A stretch of 64,000 bases of DNA from Pogonophryne albipinna (lineage: Eukaryota > Chordata > Actinopteri > Perciformes > Artedidraconidae): NCBI GenBank assembly GCA_028583405.1, contig JAPTMU010000090.1, forward strand, positions 248,001 to 312,000, read 5' to 3'. The notes below the pieces were generated by a model that searched no databases, was not told the DNA's origin, and saw only the letters and a program-made list of their open reading frames with translations. The position numbers were made by a program, and so were the translations under genes. This document shows, piece after piece, positions 55,082-64,000 of this stretch (position 1 is its first letter; the number at the start of each line of letters is the position of its first letter).

Positions 55082-55840
55082 CTGCAGAGAGACGTGTTGA
55101 GAAGCTGCTGCGTTCTGCAAAGCTCTCTGTTATGCAGTTGATATATCTCTTCTCAATCTGTCCTTCCCCTACTATTACTTTCTCTCTAGCTAAGACTGAA
55201 ATCCCTAAGCTCTACTTTGTTTTCTGCAGTCATCTTCATCTCAGTCTTCATCACTTCCATGCAACTTGTTTTTTCGTAATTCCCGGCATTGGCATCATCT
55301 TATTTGATTATGGCGGCCACTTTTTCCTTCTCATCAAGAGTGGTTTTAAAGTGTAAAGAATCTTAAAAGATTAAAAATTTCGTGAAGTATTGAAACCAAG
55401 TGGGCCATGCTGATAAGTTACATTGTGGGAGTGGCTCCTCAGAGTTATGGTCAAAGGATCAATGAAGCCAACTTGCTTCTAGACAATGGATTAGGTCATT
55501 TAGCCTTCTGGGCCTGGTTGTTCCAGGGTTATCTTGAAACAAAACGACATAAAGGCAGAGATTGGGAAGGCCAATGAGATTGACTGTTTGTTGCCTCAAG
55601 AAAGTTCTGGCAGCCCCCAGATGACTCAGGAAAGGGACACAGGGTTTCAGAGTGTTCAGCTCAGGAGGAGAGCTGCTGATATCCTTATACTGTCAGGCAC
55701 TTTGAAGGGCTCCCAAACACATCCAAAATGTTGTCGATGGATAATGAAAAGTTGGAAGATTAGGGAAGCTTTAACCATATCCCAATATCACAGCGCCAGG
55801 TATGGATGAGATTTGCCCAGCAATATTAAAGGCTCTAGAC

Positions 55841-56000
55841 CAGTGGTTCTCAACTGGTGGGTCGCGACCCAAAAGGGGGTCGCAGATGTGTAAGTGAAGA
55901 AATAAAAAGTTGGAAACATTTTTTTTTTTATTTTGAAGGCCCGATTTTTTTAACGCATTCATTAGGGTTGGACTGGAAGTACCGGAGACCATAACTTGAA
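55841..56000. mobile_element. hAT-like MITE end at the duplication junction, copy 2
   Basis: Duplicate of 42393-42555, again truncated at the junction to the HSPBAP1 exon 7 fragment. Confidence 0.65.
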
Positions 56001-56770
56001 GTGAGAGCTTGTGCTCAAAGAGGCTCCTGCCACAGAAACGTGACTCAGGACCCAGGAGACAGCCGCACATTAAAGAGGGACTCCACAGGACAAGTCAGGA
56101 AAAACAGCAATTTGCTCACAGATTCTGCACCTTTCAGTATTCCCTTCGGACCACATCTCATCCCTGTGTGCTGTCAGCAAGAAACCAAGAAAGATTTGGA
56201 GGTCAAACCTTCCACGAACTGTGATGTCAAATCTCAGGAGGCCCTGCACCGTCAGCTCAGATGCAGCACAGAGGACTTCCGCTGTCAGATTGCAGCAGGA
56301 AAATATGATTTAGCGATCAATGTACAGCGCGTGACGGTGCAGTTTTTGACCTCAAAGATCTCTGTAGAGATTGTGAGGAGCCAATGCACTCAACAATAAG
56401 CACTAACGACCGTTGGACTGCCTGCTGCATCCTGATATCATCACCCGTGTCACTGAGCTGTTACTGGAGCGGCACACAGAAGTCGCAGAGCCATGGCACC
56501 GTCCTAGCTTAATATTCACTGTAACATTTCCTGTTTCCCTTTCCAGCAAACAGGGGAAAGCTAAAAAGCTCTTGTATGACTGGTGAGGATATAGTGCTGC
56601 AGGAATGAGTCCTAAAACCCAGAAAGGGTCTCATTTTTGCATTTGTGGTTCACTCAACGGGTTTTGACAATGGGATTTGGTTAGAAACAAGAGCTGTGGT
56701 TAACACAAGTTTAAGAGATTGTCACAATGTCTTTAACCAAATAAAATATTTAAATGAATTATCTCGCCAT
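56001..56770 (+). pseudogene. HSPBAP1 exon 7 and 3'-UTR fragment, duplicate in copy 3
   Basis: Keeps the whole distal exon and 3' UTR through the AATAAA region, including the part missing from copy 2. Single-base indels (for example GGCCCTGCACC at about 56240, and shortened A-runs near 56300) destroy the frame after about 80 codons. Confidence 0.85.
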
Positions 56771-57708
56771 CTTGCTTCTTGACAAAGTACACATTGCTGT
56801 GGATTGAACCACTGAAGACATCCATTTACCCCTTGAACCAAAGCCACCAGTACATATTTCCATAACATTTTACCAGTTGGGCTTATACGTAGATTAGAGT
56901 AAGGGTTAGGGCTAAAAGGGGAATTGGCTTGGACGCTCAAAGCTAATAATCTGCATCTGTATCGTGTATTTTCACACAAAGACAGAAAATAGACAAGCAA
57001 CAGAAATATATAGAAACTGGGTAATATACAGTATACATTACAAAGGACACTTGATGATAGATAAAGCTTTCCAATATTGTTGGAATAACAATAGAGAGGC
57101 CGTAGAGACAGGCTTCAATGCCCTCTCAGAGCATTATATAGGGCGGGATGAGAGCTCTCCTAGTTCGGTAAAGTTCATTACAAAGATGTTGACAGATTTT
57201 ATCTTTCCGCATCAATAACTCAAACACAAAACGTTCTCAAAACACAAGCCCCATCCCTCAACCACCATTGTAAGGTGGACAACAAGCCAGAAAATACATT
57301 AGAAAAAAGCTACATGGCGCCATCCTACGAGCTAGATGACTTCTATCTGCAGCCGAGTGAGCAGGGACCGTCTACAAAGTGCAACACCGTAAAATAACAA
57401 ATATACAATACAAAATCAATAAATAAAAAAAATAAATTTACATAAATAATTATACAAATCCAGGGAGGGATCCATGCACACTCTACACGAGGTAAGCGTG
57501 TGTGAGTGTGCCTTAACCAAGCCGCGGCCCCGACTTCTCCACGGTTACAACCGGATGGGAGGAAGTGAGGACAGTGGATGTTAGCCAAAAGCCGGTCAGG
57601 GACGGTGTGGTGGGTCGATGTTGTTGGACGACAGGGCGTTTATAACATCGGGGCTCTGCCCACTGTACCTATAGAGTCCAGTAGAGGGCGGAGCCTGTGT
57701 GAGATATA
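56771..57708. other. Spacer in duplication unit, copy 3
   Basis: Equivalent of the copy 2 interval 43000-43964, including the 350-bp block absent from copy 1 (56862-57208). No gene recognised. Confidence 0.4.
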
Positions 57709-57940
57709 ACGGGGGGTTATGATTGTAAGCCTAGTTATATAAGCACAGGCAGAGTCCTCCACCTGGGGGCTCTGTCTTTCCTAGGCCGCTCGCTGAAGAG
57801 GGTTGTAGGATGGCGGGCGGAGGGCGTAGCAGCCTTATATACTGTGGGCTGCGCACGCATTCAGGTAGGCTCGCCCCGATTGGCCGCTACGTTTGCGTAA
57901 CTAGCTTATATAACTAGGGTTACAATACGTAACCCCCCGT
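57709..57940. mobile_element. Palindromic-ended DIRS-like remnant, copy 3
   Basis: Copy of 30268-30502 with several 1-nt losses (for example in GTTATGATTG at 57716-57725). Confidence 0.55.
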
Positions 57941-57969
57941 TTTCACCCCGTGAGGGTTGACGCTAACTT

Positions 57970-58625
57970 TACATGGAAGCTGCCGCATATACACGTTCTC
58001 CTGGCGAAACCTCAAATGATCTTGTAATATCTATCAAACTATAGATCCTACACATCCATTGACGTGGATTCTAAAAGTACATATACATTTCTCGCTAGAA
58101 ATCTAATCAAATGCGTTTTAATGGCCAAACTATCCTACAATTTAGGACTTTACAGAGAGGGTTATTTGTGAATAAACGACCCTCTGTACGTTTGCAATCA
58201 ACGGGAGCACTAGAGGTCGAAAACTTTAAACGTGATTATAGGTCGTAATAAGGGCTTGAACAATGGACCTATTTGGTCGTATGAGTTGGAGGACTTGTTG
58301 CTCCTCACCCCACAAACAGAAACACAAAAACTTCTCTTTGTTGTGCGCACCCTAACATTAGTGAATATAAATGAACCCCGTAATAATAATTCTCTTGTCT
58401 TTCATTGAACATTATCTGAATATTCCCAGGTAATTGAAATTGTTTTGCCTTAAACATGATTTGTGCGATTTGGAATTCAACAAGATCTGACAGTTTTAAT
58501 AATTTTAGCTCTAAGAATAATGGGTTTGTATGATCGCTATAGCCGACATTTTAATAAGTCTTATTACTCTTTTTTGTAGAATAAATAGGGATTGTGTTTT
58601 TTTTATAATTACTCCCCAAACCTCT
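57970..58625 (-). mobile_element. LINE 3' part, copy 3
   Basis: Duplicate of 30510-31199, with additional single-base losses so that no long frame remains. Confidence 0.75.
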
Positions 58626-58922
58626 GCACACTGTGTCTTATTGGCTGATTAGTGTGTGTGTATTTAGGCTCTGTTTTCCCTGTCAGTGGACAGGTAGTGT
58701 GTGTGAGTTCTATTTCATATATATGGCTTCGCCCTCTAAGGCTATCGCTATTGGGTTATCCCTCTGCGCCCCCGCGCAGCACTGAAACACTTGTAGTCCA
58801 CGCCCACCCGCCAGGTGGGCCCCACCCTCGGGCCTCCTTCCGGTATAAATAGGAAGGGGCCCGGCAATCTGCTCCCCTTTTCTTCAGCAACCAGCAGTAC
58901 TGAAGCACAAGAAGATCGAATC

Positions 58923-60354
58923 ATGAGCAATGATAGTGTCCGCGAGTGTCCCTCGTGCAAAACGGGATACATCATGAGCTGATTTGCACCAATATGCGAA
59001 TCCTGCCTGGGGCCAGAGCACGCGGACGCGGCTCTCAGCCAGCAGGTCGCATGTTCACATTGTGTTCGTCTCCCATCATCCGACAGGAAGCGAAGGGCGG
59101 ACGCTCTAGCTGCTGCGGGTGAGGAGGACGACTGGCCCATCCAGAACAGGGACGACAGCCTGTTTCTGGAGGCGAGTGGGGGGCGGGTCGGACGACTCCT
59201 ACCCCGTCTCCCTCCATGGCTCGCCATGCGGCTCTCCCCTCCCCCTCTTCCCCGGATGGGGAGACGGGGTCGAGCAGAGGTGGCGGCCGAGCACGCGGTC
59301 CCCTTCTCCGTGGCCACGGCGCTACCGGCGTTGGGTGGCATTATGCTGGAGCTGCCGGAAATAATCAGCAAAGCAGCAGCATGCAGAGGTCTCCCCGTTC
59401 CCCGAGGACGGGAGAGGGTGGCTCTGGATGACATGGCCGGAGTGTTTTCCCGGGTTCAGACGGGCAGGAGTGACCCGATCTGGCCGCACTTCCCCGCCAT
59501 TAGGCGATACCAGGAAGGGGCAGCGGCGAACCCGAGGACCTTGAGGGCACCGGTGGCCACCTTTGTCCCCTTCACTAAGGTGGAGGGGTTCACAGAGGAG
59601 GGGTTTCCAACCACCCCCGCTCTGGAACCGAGCTTAACGGCGTTCTTCGGGGTTAGGCAGGCCAACTTGGTCGCCGGACGGCGCCCTATGTTGGCCGCCC
59701 CCAAGGACCAGTATGTCGCCCGCCAGGCTGACCGGGCGCACCAGTGTGCGTTCCAGGCGTCGGCAGCAGCGAATAACATCGCCTTGCTGACCAACTCGGT
59801 GGTGACGCTGGTCGAACGATCCACCACCGTGGCACCAGAGGAGGCAGATGAGATCGCCAAGGCGGCCAGCACGGCACTCACGCTGTGCGCAGCCGTGGCG
59901 GTCTCCCAGCAAGGATCACAGCCTGGATGACTCAGATCCAGCGCCACCTCTGGTTGCAACAAGCAGCGGTTACAGAGCCAGCCAGGAAGGTTTTGCTGGA
60001 CGCTCCAATCAGCTCGGACGGGCTGTTCGGACCCCAGTTCCTGGCCATGGTTGAGTCCATGAAGGCGGCATCGGAGCAAGCGGATGACATCCGCCAGCAC
60101 GTCGGCTGGCTCCAGCCAGCGGTGAAGCATCAGCGGCACCAGCGGCAGCAGCAGCAGCCAACCCGGCCACAGCGGCAGACAGAGAGACACTCGCAGCAAC
60201 AACAGCCGAGGCGTCAGACTCGTCCGTCAGCGGCGGCTGGGCACCGTCCCGCGCCTCCGCCCCCCCACCAGAGAAGGGGGGTAAGAAGGGAGTGAGGTAC
60301 TCCCGTTCGGCGTCTGCTCCACGAGAGCCGCCGAAAAAACAGAGCCGGCCCTGA
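58923..60354 (+). pseudogene. DIRS ORF1 (Gag-like), copy 3
   Basis: Frame lost early by small deletions (ATGAGCTGATTTGCACC near 58974 against the longer text in copies 1 and 2), regained at 59226-59930, and lost again near 59910 (one base missing). The natural stop equivalent is TGA at 60352-60354. Confidence 0.75.
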
Positions 60355-60779
60355 CGGTTTGGGGGGGAGTGTGAGGAAATAAAAAAATTATTTCCCAACA
60401 TGTGGTCTGAGTCATCAGTTGCAAATATGTGTCACATATCCCCCACCCTGGGTGAACCAGCTGCCTATGACCTATCGGTTAATAGCCAGCAGGGTTCGTT
60501 ACAAAAGCCTGCGCTATTTAATCTATCGATTAATAAGCTGCGGAGCACAGTAACTACACCAGCTGCCTCCAATCTGTTGATTAGTAGGCAGCAGGGTTCG
60601 CTGCAGAGGCCTGGTGGTTATGACTTTTCCGTTATTAAACCACAGACCTCGCGGCATTCCTCTGTCCCGAGATACGCAACCTACACACGGTCACAATAAG
60701 CCCATGAGCGCCGTGGTAACGCCTCATGTGGATATCACTGCACACACCTCCACCCATCCTCTGAGCGTGTACGCGCCTC

Positions 60780-62800
60780 ATGATGAGAGGCGGAGTGAAA
60801 TGCAGCGTGTGGAGGCCTCCTCACAGCCCTTTCGCTCTAGGCCCACCTTGGGTTGCCTCACGGGCAGCGGCGGCGAGGGCTCTGGCATGGCTCGTCGTCA
60901 TGACGACCACAACACATCTCGAGCATGTGCGCCCGCTCTCAGAGTGTTTCTCGGAGTGGCAGCGCGTGTGTCTGATGGACAGATGGATGAACAGGCTGAT
61001 CAGCGGAGGGTACACCCTGCAGTTCGCCTCCCCACCCCCCACAGTTCAACGGGATACAGGTGACACGCCTGTCATCCCGAGAACAATGTCTTGCGCTCCA
61101 AGCTGAGCTACGGGAACTCCTGTTGAAAGAGGCTATTTCCAGGGTTCCCCAGGAGGAAGAAAATCAGGGGTATTACTCCCGCTATATTTTCTTATCCCGA
61201 AAAAGACGGGGGGAATGAGACCCATCCTCGACCTGTCAGTTTTCAACAAGGCAATAATGAAAAGGCCTTTTCACATGCTGACGGTCAAAAGGGTGTTAGA
61301 GTGTGTTCACCAGGGAGACTGGTTCACCTCTATAGACCTAAAGGATGCATACTTCCATGTTCCCATCATTCCGCAACACAGGAAATTCCTGCGGTTTTCA
61401 TTCCAGGGAATATCGTACCAGTAAAACCGTCTGCCGTTCGGCTATTCCCTTGCTCCTCGCACTTTTTCAAAGTGTGTAGAAACGGCATTGCAGCCGCTAC
61501 ACAGAGGAGGGATGAGAGTACTACTTTACCTGGACGACCTGCTGCTGCTGGCTCACTCCAGGGAGGAAGCGGCTTTACAGATGGTACAACTCATATCGCA
61601 TCTGTCAAAGCTGGGTTTCATAATAAATTGGAAAAAGAGCTGTCCTCTTCCCTCCCAGAGTATGGTTTACCTGGGGGTGGAATTGAACTCAGCCCGCATG
61701 AGAGCACGACTCTCACAGCAGAGAGTGGAGACGCTGACAGCTCTCCTTCGACGCGTCACACCCCGCAGTGTGGTGACGTCACTCTCCGTGATGCGGCTGC
61801 TCGGCATGATGGCAGCAGATCACGGGGTGATTCCCCTGGGTCTCCTGCACATGAGGAGACTGCAGAGGTGGTTTATCAGCCTACGCATCGACCCCGTACG
61901 ACAGAAGAGGCGCATGGTGGTCATCCCTCTGTCTGTGGGTTCAGACTTAACCTATTGGAAAAGTCCCCACGTCCTGTCAGAGGGGGTGGCCCTGGGCAGA
62001 GTTACGTCACAAATCGCGGTGTTCACAGACGCATCTCTCTCAGGGTGGGGAGGAACGTGCATGTCGCAGGCAGTGGGAGGACAGTGGCCGGCTCACATGT
62101 CTTTCCACATAAATGTGCTGGAATTGATCTCCGTACGGAGAGTAATTCGCATTTTGCCCCGTTGCTGAGGAATCAGCATGTGTTGATTCGCACAGACAAC
62201 AGAGCCGCGGCAGCCTACATCAATCGCCAGGGCGGTGTACGATCAGCGCAGCTCCTGAACACAGCCAGACGGCTGTTGATCTGGGCGCGCGCACACGTGC
62301 TCTCCATCAGAGCACTGTATGTGCCCGGAGAGCTGAACAAAGGGGAAGACCTCATGTCCAGAGAGGTCCTCGCCAGGGGGACTGGAGCCTCCATCCCGAG
62401 CTGATCGCCCAGGTTTGGAGCCGGTTCGGGAGGGCGGAGGTGGATCTGTTCGCCGCACCGCGGGAACACGCAATGTGCCCTCTGGTTCTCCCTGTCAGCA
62501 CGGGACCATCCCCCCCTGGGGGTGGACGCGTTCGCACATCGGCCATGGCCCAGGGGACTGCTGTACGCCTTCCCACCAGTCCCGCTGATTCCTCGGTTCC
62601 TGGACCGAGTGCAGGAGGAGCGGCCTGTCAGTGATCCTAATTGCCCCGGAGCACACGGGAGCTTCCTGGTTTCCATGCCTACAGCGTACGCTGTCAGGCA
62701 GGGCCGTGGGAGATTCCGTGGCGGGGGGACGCTCTCTCACAGGTGGAGGGAGCGATCTACAGTCACCCAGTGATAGGCCAGCCCTTATGGGCATGGCCCC
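60780..62800 (+). pseudogene. DIRS RT / RNase H, copy 3
   Basis: RT is cut by TAA at 61422-61424. The YLDD and first RNase H parts are open at 61488-62168; one base is missing near 62149, and further indels occur near 62363, 62457, 62624 and 62701. Confidence 0.8.
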
Positions 62801-63842
62801 TGAGCGGGAACACTTAGAGAGGTTGGGTCTCTCTCAAGATGTTGTACGCACCATTCAGGGAGCCAGGGCCGCGTCTACCAGAGGGTCCTACACAGCCAAG
62901 TGGGCAGCGTTCCAGCGTTGGTGTGTAGAAAGAAGCCTGGACCCCATTACGTGCCCCCTGCCTCACGTGCTGTCATTCCTCCAGCTGTTGTTGGACAGGA
63001 ATTTGGCGTTCAACACAATCAAGGTATATGCGGCTGCCATATCATCTTGTCACGTGGGTTTCGGAGCAGTGACGTTGTTCAGTCATCCCCTGACGAAACG
63101 GTTTCTGCAAGGGGTACGAAGACTCAGACCGGTGTCACGCGCACTGGCCCCTCAGTGGGATTTGGCTTTGGTGTTACGAGCACTAAGCAAAGCCCCATTT
63201 GAACCTTTAGAGCAGGTTCCCCTCAACATGTTATCAGCCAAAGTAGTACTGCTTTTGGCTCTAACATCGGCGAAAAGGGTGATTGATTTATCCGCTCTCT
63301 CTGTGGCCCCGTCATGCCTCCGGATCCAAGGGGATAGCAGTTCGGCTGTGTTACGTCCTAACCCAGCCTTTATGCCAAAGGTCATCACAAGCTCTTTTAG
63401 GTCAAGAGTGATCACCCTGGACGGGTTTTTTCCGCCTCCTCATAAATCGGAGGAAAAAGCCACATCTCATCTCCTCTGTCCGGTGCGCGCGCTGTCCTGC
63501 TATGTGGCGCGCACGGCGGCATGGCGCCGTTCTCAGTGCCTGTTTGTGCATTATAGAGAGCGCTCGATCGGGCAACCTCTGTCTGCACAACGGCTGTCAC
63601 ACTGGCTGTGTGAGGCTGTGTCACAGGCATATGTCTCCTCTGGGGTGGAGCCCCCGGAGAACATCAAAGCGCACTCCACCAGAGGAATTTCCTCCTCCAC
63701 GGCGTTGGACGGAGGAATGTCAGTGGAAGATATTTGCACGGCTGCATCTTGGTCTTCCCCCTGTTCATTTATTCAATTTTATTTGAGGGAGGTCTCCCAT
63801 TCCTCTCTGACGCACCCTGTACTGGGTGTCCTGTCGGAGTGA
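62790..63842 (+). pseudogene. DIRS tyrosine recombinase, copy 3 (open frame)
   Basis: Open and nearly identical to copy 2, with the R, HxxR and Y motifs in place and the same stop context GAGTGA at 63838-63843. Confidence 0.75.
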
Positions 63843-64000
63843 GTGACGTCAGGGATCCAGCGGTGCGCCTCTCTCCTGCCTCTCGGCACACAGAGAGCGG
63901 CCCTTTTTCCCCTCGTATGAGACGGATGTTCCCTTTACTCTGACACACTTCGTACGGAGTGCCTGGTCAGAGTGAGTGACGTCAGGGATCCAGTTGAGCG

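Larger units (their letters stand above)
42556..56000 (+). repeat. Segmental tandem duplication, copy 2 (13.45 kb)
   Basis: Collinear with copy 1 through the HSPBAP1 tail, palindromic remnant, LINE, LTR fragment, DIRS, microsatellite and TAAR. It privately lacks 317 bp that correspond to 29308-29624, and about 210 bp near the microsatellite (copy 1 39825-40038). It shares with copy 3 the extra 350-bp block (43113-43462) and a nonsense codon in the DIRS reverse transcriptase. Confidence 0.95.
56001..64000 (+). repeat. Segmental tandem duplication, copy 3 (truncated by window)
   Basis: Starts with the same junction as copy 2 and runs past the window end inside the DIRS element. It is closer to copy 2 than to copy 1 but carries dozens of 1-nt indels, many in homopolymers. 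Confidence 0.95.
58706..64000 (+). mobile_element. DIRS-type retrotransposon, copy 3, cut by window end
   Basis: Left ITR and all three coding regions are present; the ICR and right ITR lie beyond the window. It shares the RT nonsense codon (61422-61424) with copy 2 but not copy 2's ORF1 nonsense. Many extra 1-nt indels. Confidence 0.93.

Overview
This window is vertebrate nuclear DNA, almost certainly from a teleost fish and probably an acanthomorph; I cannot name the species. The evidence is spliced vertebrate genes with GT-AG introns, a fish-type two-exon trace amine-associated receptor (TAAR), many fish-type transposable elements (L2-clade LINEs, hAT elements, tRNA-derived SINEs, DIRS retrotransposons) and long CA/GT microsatellites. 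There is no bacterial architecture: no operons, CRISPR arrays, rRNA or tRNA genes.

Left third (1-8.3 kb). The first 6.2 kb is TE debris: two L2-like 3' fragments, a SINE, and MITE-like sequences. Exon 1 of SLC49A4 (DIRC2), a lysosomal-membrane MFS transporter, lies on the minus strand at 6317-6617. HSPBAP1 starts divergently about 0.75 kb away, so the pair shares an intergenic promoter region, the same neighbour pair as at human 3q21.

Middle (8.3-29.7 kb). HSPBAP1 can be assembled in full: a probable non-coding first exon ending at 7373, then seven coding exons (8364-8553, 10419-10603, 14104-14240, 15574-15745, 27635-27718, 28068-28169, 28852-29409). They give 475 codons plus stop, in frame across every junction, with the JmjC iron ligands (H156, D158, H238). 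Its introns are swollen by nested TEs. Two related elements, each carrying a long 37-bp minisatellite, sit in opposite orientation in introns 2 and 4 and so bracket exons 3 and 4. Intron 4 also holds a 346-bp perfect GT repeat and an L2 LINE that was itself invaded by a hAT MITE and a SINE.

Right half (28.9-64 kb). A unit of about 13.5 kb is tandemly repeated: copy 1 at 28900-42555, copy 2 at 42556-56000, copy 3 from 56001 past the window end. Its left breakpoint lies inside the last HSPBAP1 exon, so each copy starts with a severed piece of that exon. Each complete unit carries: the HSPBAP1 tail, a 235-bp palindromic DIRS-like remnant, a minus-strand LINE split by an LTR-like fragment that is itself split by a 5.9-kb DIRS-type tyrosine-recombinase retrotransposon, a CT/CA microsatellite, and a minus-strand TAAR. 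The copy 1 TAAR is intact (329 aa after removal of a 110-bp GC-AG intron); the copy 2 TAAR carries several 1-nt indels. No DIRS copy is intact, and shared defects show that one already damaged insertion was duplicated. Copy 3 is dense in single-base indels, which may reflect unpolished assembly.

The most notable points are the triplicated block coupling a chemoreceptor to a dead DIRS element and a gene tail, the TAAR with Gly at 3.32 and Asp at 5.42 (an alternative amine-recognition layout), and the inverted minisatellite elements around HSPBAP1 exons 3-4, which could drive back-splicing.
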